Assembly (NCBI GenBank): GCA_900473175.1
Contig: UCKM01000002.1
Span: 1 to 57,577, forward strand
Source: Hyphomicrobiales bacterium
Lineage (GTDB): Bacteria > Pseudomonadota > Alphaproteobacteria > Rhizobiales > Rhizobiaceae
Direction of reading: 5' to 3'
DNA length: 57,577 nt
Part shown: piece after piece, positions 8,983-17,626 of the stretch
Numbering within the stretch: position 1 is the first letter of the stretch
Layout of the letters: every line of letters starts with the position of its first letter
Made by a program: the position numbers and the translations under genes
The notes under the pieces: model-generated
What the model was told of the DNA's origin: nothing
The model's input: only the letters and a program-made list of their open reading frames with translations
The model's database searches: none

Positions 8983-9728
8983 TGCGGTATCAGGAAGGCG
9001 AATAGAGCGGCAAGCGCCTTGACGGGATCGGCTGCTTCAATGGCTTGATCGAACTTGTCCTGTCGGGCTTGCAAGGCGAGGAGGGTGCTTTCGACCAACT
9101 TATCACCCCCCGGTTCATTGTCCGCATAGGTTGCAAGGCCGATTGCGAGGGCGATCGCTGCAAAGCACAGATACTCGGTCCCTTTGTCGGGCTGGGCTTC
9201 AAGATGTGCGGGAAGGGTCAAAGGTGCCGCATGATAATGCGACTGCAATTCGGCCGCCAAAGTCGCGCAAGCCGTCGCGATATCGTCCAAGCCGCCATCT
9301 TGCTCGGCGGCGAACAGGACTGGCGCGTGGCGGCGGCTCATTGCGGCATGGACGGCAACGAATGTCGCTTCGTGAATGAGGGCATTTTTCGACCCAAGGA
9401 TGCTGAACAGACGTTTCGTCAGGTAGTAGATATCGCGCCGGAAAAGCGCTTCGCCCTTGGCGGTATTCGCCGGGAAATAGGCTTCGAGGCTGCGCGCTTC
9501 GATCGTCGTCGAATGGGCCGCAGGATCCTGCGAAACCAGCGAGATCGAGATGGTCTCCGCTGCGGTGAAGGCCTTGTCCATGACGCGCGCCGCGCGGCCG
9601 AACAGGATTTCGGACAGGTCTTGGGGCGCCGTTTTCGTATCCGCCCGGCTGGCCCTGATCAGGTGGCGGACATCGCGCAACCGGTCCTTCAGATTGACGA
9701 CAATCTCGTTCGAAATGTCCCGGATCAT
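8973..9728 (-). CDS. Hypothetical protein between the PTS operon and its regulator, 251 aa
   Basis: A helical, probably soluble protein of no family I can name. It starts MIRDISNEIVVNLKDRL and contains a stretch RRDIYYLTKRLFSILG near residue 105. ATG 9728 is chosen because AGAGG lies 8-9 bases upstream. The longer reading to 9962 would run into the regulator gene on the other strand. It is convergent with the HPr-EI gene and divergent from the SorC regulator. That position, inside the sorbitol locus, suggests co-regulation but proves no function. Confidence 0.6.
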   Translation of the reverse strand: MIRDISNEIVVNLKDRLRDVRHLIRASRADTKTAPQDLSEILFGRAARVMDKAFTAAETISISLVSQDPAAHSTTIEARSLEAYFPANTAKGEALFRRDIYYLTKRLFSILGSKNALIHEATFVAVHAAMSRRHAPVLFAAEQDGGLDDIATACATLAAELQSHYHAAPLTLPAHLEAQPDKGTEYLCFAAIALAIGLATYADNEPGGDKLVESTLLALQARQDKFDQAIEAADPVKALAALFAFLIPHLP

Positions 9729-9791
9729 GATGGCAACCTCTGCACGCACATGGATAAGACTTTGTATCCGTTTTTCATGACTTGCTAAATA

Positions 9792-9808
9792 ACATTCTCG
9801 TGGAATGT
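9792..9808. promoter_or_regulatory. 17-bp inverted repeat between divergent genes, candidate operator
   Basis: ACATTC-TCGTG-GAATGT is a perfect 6-bp dyad with a 5-base spacer. It lies 64 bases upstream of the gene at 9728 (minus) and 73 bases upstream of the SorC regulator at 9881 (plus). Position fits autoregulation by the SorC protein. Binding is inferred. Confidence 0.4.
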
Positions 9809-9880
9809 AGTGCCAATAACGTGTTAGCCGTCGTCGCAGTCCTGCTGCCGGGATAACGAAACAGTCAAAGGGGGAGACGA

Positions 9881-10912
9881 GTGGCCGATCGACGCAAGCG
9901 AACGAATGGTACGCCGCATAGCCCCCAAAGATCTCCCTTGGAGGTGGGGCAACCCGACACAAAGATCAGCCGCATGCGCATGCGCGCGGCCTGGATGTAT
10001 TATATCGAGCAAATGACGCAGAACGAGATTGCCGAGATCCTCGGCGTCGGGCGTGTAACGATCGTGCGGATGCTTGCTGAGGCGCGGGCGCGTAACGAGG
10101 TCAAGATCGGCATCCAGGGCTACCTTTCAGACCTGGTCGCGCTGGAAAGACAGGTTGAACAGCAATTTGGCCTCGACAAGGTAATCATCGCGCCGCTGTC
10201 GCATCCGGACAACGACCCGATCCCCGCCATTGCGGCGGCGACCGGCGATTATCTTTCCGGTGTGGTCGGCAACGGCATGCGCGTTGGTGTCGGCTGGGGG
10301 CGAACACTGCTGAACACCTTGTCCTATATCGAAGCAAAGGCGCTCGAGGATTTTACCGTCATCTCGCTGCTTGGCGGTATCAGCCAGCCGCGGCGATTCA
10401 ATCCGGCCGAATTCGCTTGGCAGTTTGCGCAACTCTTTCAAGGTGACGGCTATCTTATTCCGGCGCCGGCCATGGTCGACAGCATTGAGACCAAGACGGC
10501 GCTGATCGAGCGCTGCGGCTTGAAAAGCGTCTTCGAGATGGCCGAGGATCTCGACCTCGTGCTTCTCAGCGTCGGCGCGATCGAAACGGCGTCGAGCACG
10601 CCGTATCACATCGGCTTCCTTAATGCCGGGCACCAGGCCTCGCTGACGGAACGCGGCGCGGTCGGCGATCTCCTCTTCCACTTCTATGACAAAGAGGGCC
10701 GCCTCGTCGACCATCCGATCCACGATCTGGTCATGTCGGTCGGCATCGACACGGTGCAGCGGGTGCCCGCGCGGGTGCTCACCTCGGGCGGCAAGGAAAA
10801 GATCAGGGCGCTCTACGGCGCGATGGCACTGATCCGCCCGACGGTGTTCATCACCGACGAGGAAAGCGCGCGGCGTCTTCTGGTATTGGCGGAGCAGGAG
10901 AAAGGCAGCTGA
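9881..10912 (+). CDS. SorC-family sugar-responsive transcriptional regulator
   Basis: SorC (DeoR-like) family regulator, 343 aa. The helix-turn-helix lies at about residues 41-65 (MTQNEIAEILGVGRVTIVRM). A C-terminal sugar-phosphate-binding domain follows, with GVGWGRTL near 142 and LLSVGAIE near 228. Proteins of this family control sorbitol, sorbose or pentitol operons through the phosphorylated sugar. Here it lies 0.9 kb downstream of a sorbitol PTS operon, which is the natural target. The start codon is GTG with GGGGAG about 5 bases upstream. An in-frame ATG at residue 32 would still leave the HTH intact. Confidence 0.82.
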   Translation: MADRRKRTNGTPHSPQRSPLEVGQPDTKISRMRMRAAWMYYIEQMTQNEIAEILGVGRVTIVRMLAEARARNEVKIGIQGYLSDLVALERQVEQQFGLDKVIIAPLSHPDNDPIPAIAAATGDYLSGVVGNGMRVGVGWGRTLLNTLSYIEAKALEDFTVISLLGGISQPRRFNPAEFAWQFAQLFQGDGYLIPAPAMVDSIETKTALIERCGLKSVFEMAEDLDLVLLSVGAIETASSTPYHIGFLNAGHQASLTERGAVGDLLFHFYDKEGRLVDHPIHDLVMSVGIDTVQRVPARVLTSGGKEKIRALYGAMALIRPTVFITDEESARRLLVLAEQEKGS

Positions 10913-11125
10913 CAATAAGGCCCACGTTTTATCGTTGGAACCTTTTTAGGAAAGATGCGTTTTCAACACTGCCGGGATGCGTGAGTGAGTTCATTATCAT
11001 CTCGACAGGGCCCAGCATCACCCGCGTCGCCGTAAGTGAGCTGGGCCTACGACTGTGGGGTTTTCCCTCAGTCGCATTGCGTGGTCCCAGGCCGTCTCTT
11101 CGAAATTCATTGTAGGGAGTCGCTC

Positions 11126-11743
11126 ATGAGTGGTCGCCTATTGTTTGCAACCCTGCTCGCGGTCGCGTTCGCGACATCTGCAGCCCGTGCGGAAATCAAA
11201 ACGGGTTCCGCGACGACCTCTGCGACGTCGCAAAAAGGAGCCACGGCGGCAGGGCAATCTCAACAAAAAGTTGGGCGGTATTTCATAGAGTTCCGCTCTC
11301 GCTATGCCCTGAGCTACGGCCATACCTATGTGATATTTGGGCGTATGGACAAGGCGGGCAAGACGATCGATCGCGATGTGGCTGGTCTCCACCCGGCCTC
11401 GAACAGCGCCGTTCCATACGTTTTGGGCCACTACATCCCGGTGCCGGCTGAGACCGGGGTGAGCGATGGTGACTTGGACGATAGATACAGATCAGCGAGC
11501 TGGCGCGTTACGCTGAGCGAATCCCAATACAGAAAAGTCGTCGCATTCATCCGCGATCTACAGGCACGGACCCATTTCTGGCAAGCGACGGTCCACAATT
11601 GTAATGCCTTCGTGGGTGAGATCGCGCGCTCCATGGGATATAAGACGCCCGGCATCTGGCTGCGCCCGCGAAGTTACGTAATCAAGCTTCGAGAGATGAA
11701 TGGAGGGCCAAATGCGATCGGATATACCGGGCCTCCGGGTTAG
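11126..11743 (+). CDS. Secreted protein with possible permuted papain-like (NlpC/P60/LRAT-type) fold
   Basis: 205 aa with a clear Sec signal peptide (about 1-22, cleavage after ARA). A Ser/Thr/Ala/Gln-rich linker is followed by a compact domain. Two motifs stand out: SYGHTYVIFG near residue 70 and HNCNAFVGEIARSMG near 168. A His-containing strand followed by a Cys at the head of a helix is the order seen in permuted NlpC/P60-, LRAT- and YiiX-type enzymes. This suggests a periplasmic thiol hydrolase or amidase, which is inference. ATG 11126 has AGGGAG 6 bases upstream. Its substrate is unknown. It is monocistronic or paired with the outer membrane protein downstream. Confidence 0.6.
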   Translation: MSGRLLFATLLAVAFATSAARAEIKTGSATTSATSQKGATAAGQSQQKVGRYFIEFRSRYALSYGHTYVIFGRMDKAGKTIDRDVAGLHPASNSAVPYVLGHYIPVPAETGVSDGDLDDRYRSASWRVTLSESQYRKVVAFIRDLQARTHFWQATVHNCNAFVGEIARSMGYKTPGIWLRPRSYVIKLREMNGGPNAIGYTGPPG

Positions 11744-11863
11744 ATACCAAGAAGGACGCCTTGCGGCTGGCCTTTTACGATTTTTGAGAAGATGCTCTTA
11801 TCTTGACGCGTTCGCCTGTCAATGACACTAAAGTCTCGTCGGATGCAAATTCGTAGGAGTATC

Positions 11864-12709
11864 ATGACGCTATCTGCCGATCGAGTGCGCGTCAGGCGGC
11901 GGCTAACAACGCTGCAGCTTGCTCTGTTGGCAACATTTTCGTCTGTAACCGCCTCCATAGCTGCGGATAAGGCGGCGGTCACGACGGTCGAAGAGAATCC
12001 GGGCTGGATCGTAACCTTGGGCGCCGGAACCGAATACGGTCCGACGTTCGAGGGGTCGGGAGATCACAATTTTACCTTTGTACCCAATTTTGACATTCGC
12101 AGGGCCGATCAACCCGCGGGTTTGAGCGCTCCGGACGACAGTATCGACTTTTCCCTGATCGAGCTTGGCGGGCTTGAGCTTGGACCGGCCGCCAATCTCA
12201 GAGGCAGCCGTTCCCATGGAGATATAGACGGCGTGCACGAAATCGACTGGAGTGTCGATGTAGGTGCTTTTGCACAATACTGGCTGATCGATGACCGGCT
12301 GAGAGTGCGATCCGAAGCGCGCCAGGGAGTCCGAAGCGATGACGGCTTCGTCGCGGATTTTGCGGTCGACTGGTTCCAGCCCCTTGGCGACAAGTTTCTG
12401 CTCTCGGCAGGTCCTCGCGCCTCGTTCGCCGATAGGCAATATATGGAAAACAGTTTCGGCGTAAGTCCTGCCGAAGCGCTCGACAACGGCAGTTTGAGCG
12501 CATTCTCTCCGGATGCCGGCTTCAAATCCGTCGGCTTCGTCGTTGGCGCAACCTATCAGATAAATTCCAAAACGAGCCTGCTGGTCTATGACAAATTCGA
12601 CAGGCTGGTCGGAGATGCCGCCGACAGCCCGATCGTTACCGACATTGGATCGCCGAACCAGAATACAATAGGCATTGTTCTGAGCCGGTCGTTCCACATC
12701 GAATTTTGA
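11864..12709 (+). CDS. MipA/OmpV-family outer membrane protein
   Basis: 281 aa with an N-terminal signal peptide (hydrophobic segment about residues 18-33). A beta-rich sequence follows with the family opening GWIVTLGAGTEYGPTFEGS and a C-terminal aromatic residue (SFHIEF), which is the signal for beta-barrel insertion. MipA/OmpV proteins are scaffold or porin-like barrels, and a specific role is not evident. ATG 11864 has TAGGAG 4-5 bases upstream and is preferred to 11822. Its end lies 7 bases from the end of the convergent CFA-synthase-like gene. Confidence 0.75.
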   Translation: MTLSADRVRVRRRLTTLQLALLATFSSVTASIAADKAAVTTVEENPGWIVTLGAGTEYGPTFEGSGDHNFTFVPNFDIRRADQPAGLSAPDDSIDFSLIELGGLELGPAANLRGSRSHGDIDGVHEIDWSVDVGAFAQYWLIDDRLRVRSEARQGVRSDDGFVADFAVDWFQPLGDKFLLSAGPRASFADRQYMENSFGVSPAEALDNGSLSAFSPDAGFKSVGFVVGATYQINSKTSLLVYDKFDRLVGDAADSPIVTDIGSPNQNTIGIVLSRSFHIEF

Positions 12710-12716
12710 TTGGGCG

Positions 12717-14018
12717 TCACGGCGCCAAGAAAATCGCTTGGCGGTTCCGGTCCGCATTTAGCTCGTCGTCACGAATGTAATTCCTTGTCATGGGAACAGC
12801 AGTGTTGCGCTTGGCTATCTGAATTTGGAACACGACCAGGTCTTCGTACCGGAATGCTGCTTCGGCCGCGGCCAGATAAAACTCCCACATCCGGCAGAAA
12901 CGTTCGTCATAAAGTGCTCTCGCCGCCTCACGCTTCGCCATAAAGCGATCGCGCCAAATTTCGAGGGTTGAGGCATAGTGGAGCCTCAGCACCTCCACGT
13001 CGGTTACCATCATTCCCGCCTTCTCGATCTGGGGAACGATTTCGGACAACGAAGGAATGTAGCCGCCCGGGAAAATATACTTGTTCAGCCATGGTGTGGT
13101 GAATCCCGGCGTGGAAGAACAGCCGATCGTGTGGAGAACCATGACGCCATCATCTTCAAGCAGTCTTGCGCATGATTTGAAGAATGTCCGGTATGAGCCC
13201 GAACCAACGTGTTCGAACATGCCGACGGATACGATTCTGTCGAATCGGCCTTTCAGGTGGCGATAATCCTGCAGCTCGAATGAAACACGACCATCCCTCT
13301 GGTCCAATGAGGATCGTGCGTATGCCAGCTGTTCTTCGGAGAGGGTTATGCCCAGTACCTCACCTTTTGTCACCCTTGCACCGATATGCCGCGCAAGACC
13401 GCCCCAACCGCAGCCGATATCAAGAACACGCTGATGCGGTTCGAGCAGGAGTTTGGCCGCCAAATGCCGCTTCTTCGCCAGTTGCGCTTCCTCAAGCGAA
13501 TGATCGGGGTCTTCGAAATAGGCGCAGGAATATTGACGGTCCGCGTCAAGGAACAGCTCGTAGAGCCGGCCATCGAGATCGTAATGATGCGCGACGTTGC
13601 GCTTCGATCGGCCGGGCAAATTAGGCTGCTTCAGTTTGCGGAATCTGGCCCGTAGCGTGTCTATGAAGCGCGCCGGCCAAGAATGGGTGCTGTTCTGGGC
13701 TTCCCGCAACAGTAGCGCGATAAAATCATGGATAGAGCCCAGCTCGACGACAAGGCGGCCATCCATGAAGAGCTCGCCAAGCCTCATGTCTGCGTCGGCG
13801 AGAAAAGCCCACTGCGCCCGGCTGTCGGTAAACCTGACCGATATCGCCGGTCCCGTGCCGTCTCCGAAAGACAGTCGTTTGTCCTTGGCCGTTGTGACAG
13901 TCAGGCGGCCTGTCCTGACGATCCGAAGCAGTGCCGCATGCAGTGCACGATCGGCAAGCGCCTCCGGAATTGAGCGCTTGCCCGACGTGTCGCCTTGAAA
14001 TTGAAAGTGTCGGGTCAT
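12717..14018 (-). CDS. Cyclopropane-fatty-acyl-phospholipid synthase-family methyltransferase
   Basis: 433 aa. The N-terminal SCP2-like region (about 1-130) is followed by a SAM methyltransferase domain with VLDIGCGWGG at 198-207 and the CFA hallmark HHYDLDGRLYELFLD near 144-158. Family members transfer a methylene or methyl group from SAM to an unsaturated acyl chain of membrane lipids. It is the last gene of a nine-gene run. Its ATG overlaps the stop of the SMR-like gene before it. In the same run a desaturase (16401-17276) could create the double bond that this enzyme uses. Housekeeping Cfa or a paralogue cannot be told apart here, but the context suggests a pathway-specific enzyme. Confidence 0.82.
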   Translation of the reverse strand: MTRHFQFQGDTSGKRSIPEALADRALHAALLRIVRTGRLTVTTAKDKRLSFGDGTGPAISVRFTDSRAQWAFLADADMRLGELFMDGRLVVELGSIHDFIALLLREAQNSTHSWPARFIDTLRARFRKLKQPNLPGRSKRNVAHHYDLDGRLYELFLDADRQYSCAYFEDPDHSLEEAQLAKKRHLAAKLLLEPHQRVLDIGCGWGGLARHIGARVTKGEVLGITLSEEQLAYARSSLDQRDGRVSFELQDYRHLKGRFDRIVSVGMFEHVGSGSYRTFFKSCARLLEDDGVMVLHTIGCSSTPGFTTPWLNKYIFPGGYIPSLSEIVPQIEKAGMMVTDVEVLRLHYASTLEIWRDRFMAKREAARALYDERFCRMWEFYLAAAEAAFRYEDLVVFQIQIAKRNTAVPMTRNYIRDDELNADRNRQAIFLAP

Positions 14019-14440
14019 CGTCTGGCTCGCATTGTCGTCACTGATGGATACCTATTTGCCTGCGCGCTTCGCAGAGGGCTGCCGTGTCCGGACGCCGTCC
14101 CGATCAGCCAGACTCCGCACAGTATGAGGGCGCTTCCAATCAACTGAAGGGCGGTGATCTGTTCCCGGAAATAAAGCCAGCTCGACAGAAGGACCAGCAC
14201 GTAACTCAGAGCAGAAAGCGGGAAAGCCTTGCTCAGATCGAGTTCCGACAGGACCTGCATCCAGATCAGGAAGCCGACAATTTCGATTGCAACGGCTGCG
14301 AGGAACCAGGGCGAAGCGAATGATCCGGAAATCCAGTCGCTGGCATGACCTCTCGACGAATCGGCAGCAAGCTTGATGAAAATCTGGAACAGCGTGTTCA
14401 GAACCGGAATGGCAAGCCAGGAAAGGCGCGGGTCGTTCAT
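14015..14440 (-). CDS. SMR/EamA-half membrane protein, ArnF-like (second subunit)
   Basis: 141 aa with four predicted membrane helices (about 7-25, 44-64, 72-92, 97-117) and a short basic tail. The motif KAFPLSALSYVLVLLSSW matches the corresponding stretch of the other small protein in this operon (IAFPMMALSYVVIVVAG in 17273-17626). Size and motif fit ArnE/ArnF, the two-subunit flippase of undecaprenyl-phosphate-aminoarabinose, and the SMR superfamily generally. Start and stop overlap neighbours by 4 bases (ATGA), so translation is coupled. Flippase function is inference. Confidence 0.72.
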   Translation of the reverse strand: MNDPRLSWLAIPVLNTLFQIFIKLAADSSRGHASDWISGSFASPWFLAAVAIEIVGFLIWMQVLSELDLSKAFPLSALSYVLVLLSSWLYFREQITALQLIGSALILCGVWLIGTASGHGSPLRSAQANRYPSVTTMRARR

Positions 14441-15615
14441 GAAGAGCCTCCCAATGGCTCATCCACGACAAACAGGGGCGACACGAGCCTCAGCAACCAT
14501 TGGATGCCTTTGTTCCGATGTTTGAAATACATTGTGTTTGCAGTGAGCCTGCTACCAAGCCGGAGTTTGTTTTCGTAATAGGCCTGGCCGCTCTGGTAGC
14601 GGGCAATGCGGTGCTCGATGCAATAGCGCAGATTGGTGAACCAGCTTAGATAATAAAGATCGTAAGCGCGGCCTTCCTCCCCATCCATGCAGAAGAACTT
14701 GTCGATCAGCGTGCTTTCGTTGTGCACGAGAAGGTTCACAGCCAGCAGCTTCCCTTCCGCAAAGTACAAGGTGCAGAACGACCTCCCTCGCATGCGGCCG
14801 AGAACGCCCGAAAAATATCCGGCTGTGAGAGCTTCGAACTGCCATTCGCTACGGCTTCTTGTCTCATGATAAAGAACCATGACGCGCGGCATGAGGTCCG
14901 CAAGCTCGGTTCGGGTCTCGATCGTTACGCGCTCAAGTGATTTCAGTTTCCGGCGCATGTCTTTGCGCGTTCCCGCAGACAAGCGGCCGAGATAGCTTTC
15001 GACCGAGTCAAAATCGATGTCGAGACAAGCTGTCGGAAGCCCGGGAATAGAAGCGAACCCGGATCGTGCGAAGACCGGCGCGAACTCTGACGCGTATGGC
15101 TCAGGAACATCTTTCACGCCCCGCAGGGAACACCCTTGACCGTCCGCAAGATTCTCTAGCCCGGCAATTAGTTGCGCCAGCAGTTCAGGCTGGCGCTCCG
15201 GAGGGACGTTGGCACAAAAGCCGGGTTTGCCGGTTTCGGTGCAGGGCGAACCGAGACACGCGAGCTTCAAGGTGAGAAAGCCCGGGAAAATGCCCCGCAT
15301 CCGGCGAATGAACCGGCGGACTGCTCCTTCTTCCAGTGTCGTCTCAAGCTGGTAGTTGGTTATGAACGCCGGCATGGCAGCAATCACGGTGCCGTTTTCA
15401 ATCACCGTGACATAGCGCCAGGCGAAGCCTTCGATCCCGGCTTCTTCGATTGCGAGCAGGCAATCGAAATCTTCGACCTCGTCTTTGAAACAGGCGTTCC
15501 AGGCTTGCTTGCCGACTTCCCGGATAGAATTCGCAACACGTGTCTGCATGAGCGGGTTGTGTTCGGCCGGCAACTCTACTCTGGTGAGTGTTGATTCAGA
15601 GATGATCTGAAGCAT
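14437..15615 (-). CDS. FemAB-like/GNAT-fold acyl- or aminoacyltransferase
   Basis: 392 aa with two GNAT-like halves. The C-terminal half has the signature stretch HETRSRSEWQFEAL near residue 258, typical of the FemAB-like (peptidogalycan biosynthesis) and BioF2-like acetyltransferase families. These enzymes acylate amines, using acyl-CoA or aminoacyl-tRNA. No signal peptide or membrane segment is seen. It overlaps the upstream hydrolase gene by 20 bases and the downstream SMR gene by 4. In this operon it is the natural candidate for joining an acyl or amino-acid group to an amine head group, but donor and acceptor are unknown. Confidence 0.7.
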   Translation of the reverse strand: MLQIISESTLTRVELPAEHNPLMQTRVANSIREVGKQAWNACFKDEVEDFDCLLAIEEAGIEGFAWRYVTVIENGTVIAAMPAFITNYQLETTLEEGAVRRFIRRMRGIFPGFLTLKLACLGSPCTETGKPGFCANVPPERQPELLAQLIAGLENLADGQGCSLRGVKDVPEPYASEFAPVFARSGFASIPGLPTACLDIDFDSVESYLGRLSAGTRKDMRRKLKSLERVTIETRTELADLMPRVMVLYHETRSRSEWQFEALTAGYFSGVLGRMRGRSFCTLYFAEGKLLAVNLLVHNESTLIDKFFCMDGEEGRAYDLYYLSWFTNLRYCIEHRIARYQSGQAYYENKLRLGSRLTANTMYFKHRNKGIQWLLRLVSPLFVVDEPLGGSS

Positions 15616-16414
15616 GGCTCGTTCCGAAATAATCGGCAGTCAGATCGGCGACTTGCCTGTGCTGACGATCAAGGTGGATCATGTGATAGCTGTCGTCGAT
15701 CCAGCGCAGTTCGTTTGGCGCTCCGATATGATGGCTAATGTAGCTGGCATGGGCGGGACTGCTGAGATCGTCCTCCCTTGAATGCAGGATCAGTGTGGGC
15801 GTCAGCATATGCGGCAGCTCGTGTTTGATTGCCTTCCCGAGACGGTACATCTCCACCAAACCTTTGCCCGGGAATTTCTCGATAACGCCCTCTTTTGACA
15901 TGCTTTCCATCATCCGGCGCATCCGCTGATCTTTGACGCCGAGCACCGAAGTCTCATTGAAATTCAGTCGGTCCAGAAAAGGGAGATGGGCCAACCAGGT
16001 GATATTGCGCGACAGGAGCGGGTAATAGAATGGCACATTCCAGCCGTCATAGAGGAAACATGGAGAGTAAATCGCCACAGCCTTGATCATACCCGGCCTC
16101 TGGTGGGCAGCGAGAAGCGCTAGTTTGCCGCCGACGCAGATTCCGGCAGCAAACGTCTCGCTCGTGTAGGTGGTCAGTTGCTCCGCTGCCTGCTCAACGC
16201 TCTCCAGCCAATCCTGCCAGCGCGTACCGCGTAACCTGCGGACATCACCGCCATGACCAGCCAGAAGCGGTACGTAGACCGTGTACCCTTTGCGATGCAG
16301 CTGTCGCGCCACAAGCCGCATTTCCGCAGGCGCGCCGGTCAGACCGTGCACAAGAAGTACGCCCTTACCGTTGGTGCCTTCCATGAAATATCCCAAGCGG
16401 TCAGCGATCTGCAT
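15596..16414 (-). CDS. Alpha/beta hydrolase with cysteine at the nucleophile elbow
   Basis: 272 aa, carboxylesterase/monoacylglycerol-lipase-like. The oxyanion-hole motif HGLTG lies at 23-27. The nucleophile elbow reads AAGICVGGKLA, so G-x-C-x-G with C93 replaces the usual serine. An acid residue in HSREDDLSSP (about 210) and a late histidine in SYHMIHLDR (about 245) complete a triad. Cysteine nucleophiles are known in dienelactone hydrolases and some acyl-transfer enzymes of this fold. No signal peptide is seen, so it acts in the cytoplasm. It overlaps the desaturase gene by 14 bases. A role in trimming or transferring acyl groups in lipid synthesis is inferred. Confidence 0.78.
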   Translation of the reverse strand: MQIADRLGYFMEGTNGKGVLLVHGLTGAPAEMRLVARQLHRKGYTVYVPLLAGHGGDVRRLRGTRWQDWLESVEQAAEQLTTYTSETFAAGICVGGKLALLAAHQRPGMIKAVAIYSPCFLYDGWNVPFYYPLLSRNITWLAHLPFLDRLNFNETSVLGVKDQRMRRMMESMSKEGVIEKFPGKGLVEMYRLGKAIKHELPHMLTPTLILHSREDDLSSPAHASYISHHIGAPNELRWIDDSYHMIHLDRQHRQVADLTADYFGTSHASDHL

Positions 16415-17276
16415 TCAGGATTTCCAACTCACGGTTTTCCTTCGCCATGAACCCGAGCGCGTGACACGTGCTTATCACGTGGACACCAGCTTCCTCCTGC
16501 TGGTCGGCTATCTGTTCATGGAAGGAGCGAAGCTTTGTCCAATGGGTGCGCGGACGATAATGATGCTCGGCGTGGTAACCATTGCCGAACCACAGCCAGT
16601 TGTAGAAGCGATTGCGGCTGCTGACACCCCAAGCTATCGGTTCCTCCGGATCGCCGTGAAGATGCTCGTAATACCCGTTGAGCGATGATAGGCAATTGCC
16701 AAAATAATAGAAGGGCACGAAAAACAGGACAGCCCGCCAGTCATAGAGCAGCGCCATGCCGACCGCACCAAAGAACGCATAAAGCTCGAAGCGGCCCCAT
16801 TTCGCATCGAACGGCCGGGTACGAGCAATGCCCTTGTGAATATCGCCGATACTGTCGCGAAAAAAACTGAGGAACGTGTAGCTCCAGACGTTTTCAGGTT
16901 CGCCATTTTTGCCGTGTCTGTAAATGGACAGCCAATCGACCGTTTCGCCCTTCTCGTTCGGCTTGTCACTGTTGCCCGAATGGTGGCGCATATGGATCCA
17001 GTGGTAGTAGGTTTGCGAAAAACCGATCGTGATGGATTCCAGGAGGCTGAAGGCATAGTTCAGCGGACGCGCGGCAAAATATGGCGTGTGGATGAAGTTG
17101 TGGGAGATGCTGTTGATATTCCAGGAGATGGAGACGGCGTAAATACATCCCAGAAGCACTGACAGCCACAATGGGCGGCTTTGAAATGCGGCGATCAGAT
17201 AAATGTTGAACGTCAGATGCGCGATTGCCGCGATGACAGGAGCGGCATCCCATTTAGTGTGTTGGAAGAGTTTCAT
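16401..17276 (-). CDS. Membrane fatty acid desaturase
   Basis: 291 aa with several membrane helices and the three histidine boxes of integral-membrane di-iron desaturases: HNFIHTP (59-65), HWIHMRHH (92-99) and GNGYHAEHH (ending at 239). The enzyme inserts a double bond, or sometimes a hydroxyl, in an acyl chain at the membrane surface, with oxygen and an electron donor not encoded here. It is coupled by ATGA overlap to the SMR-like gene before it. It probably supplies the unsaturated chain for the CFA-synthase-like enzyme at the end of the operon. Hydroxylase or ketolase activity is possible within this superfamily. Confidence 0.82.
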   Translation of the reverse strand: MKLFQHTKWDAAPVIAAIAHLTFNIYLIAAFQSRPLWLSVLLGCIYAVSISWNINSISHNFIHTPYFAARPLNYAFSLLESITIGFSQTYYHWIHMRHHSGNSDKPNEKGETVDWLSIYRHGKNGEPENVWSYTFLSFFRDSIGDIHKGIARTRPFDAKWGRFELYAFFGAVGMALLYDWRAVLFFVPFYYFGNCLSSLNGYYEHLHGDPEEPIAWGVSSRNRFYNWLWFGNGYHAEHHYRPRTHWTKLRSFHEQIADQQEEAGVHVISTCHALGFMAKENRELEILNADR

Positions 17277-17626
17277 AGTCCTGTTGCTCCAACGCAGGTC
17301 ACGCCAGCCGTGATGAGAAGAACTCCGGCCGCGTGACGCAGATTGATGTGTTCCTTAAAAAAGCAGGCTCCGGCGACAACGATGACGACATAACTCAGCG
17401 CCATCATTGGGAAGGCGATGGACAGCGGTACATGTTCGAGGACCACCATCCACGCGAACAGCTCCACGGCCCAAAAGACGATTCCAACCCACGTGGCGGG
17501 TTTCACCAATGCCTGGCGAAGCGTCGAGGCGTGTGCCGCCTGTTTGAAACAGACCTCGCGCGCCATTTCGGCCAGAATGCAAAAGCCGATCAGCGCCAGC
17601 ATCGGCATGGTCAGGGTCCTGCTCAT
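17273..17626 (-). CDS. SMR/EamA-half membrane protein, ArnE-like (first subunit)
   Basis: 117 aa with four predicted membrane helices. VPLSIAFPMMALSYVV followed by a short KEHINLRH loop and a last helix GVLLITAGVTCVG closely resembles ArnE, which has VPVGIAYPMLSLNFVW in the same place (from memory). ArnE and ArnF are small SMR-type proteins that together flip a lipid-linked aminosugar. Two non-identical small SMR proteins in one operon suggest the same heterodimer logic. It overlaps both neighbours by 4 bases. Drug efflux is the alternative role for SMR proteins, but the biosynthetic context argues against it. Confidence 0.74.
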   Translation of the reverse strand: MSRTLTMPMLALIGFCILAEMAREVCFKQAAHASTLRQALVKPATWVGIVFWAVELFAWMVVLEHVPLSIAFPMMALSYVVIVVAGACFFKEHINLRHAAGVLLITAGVTCVGATGL

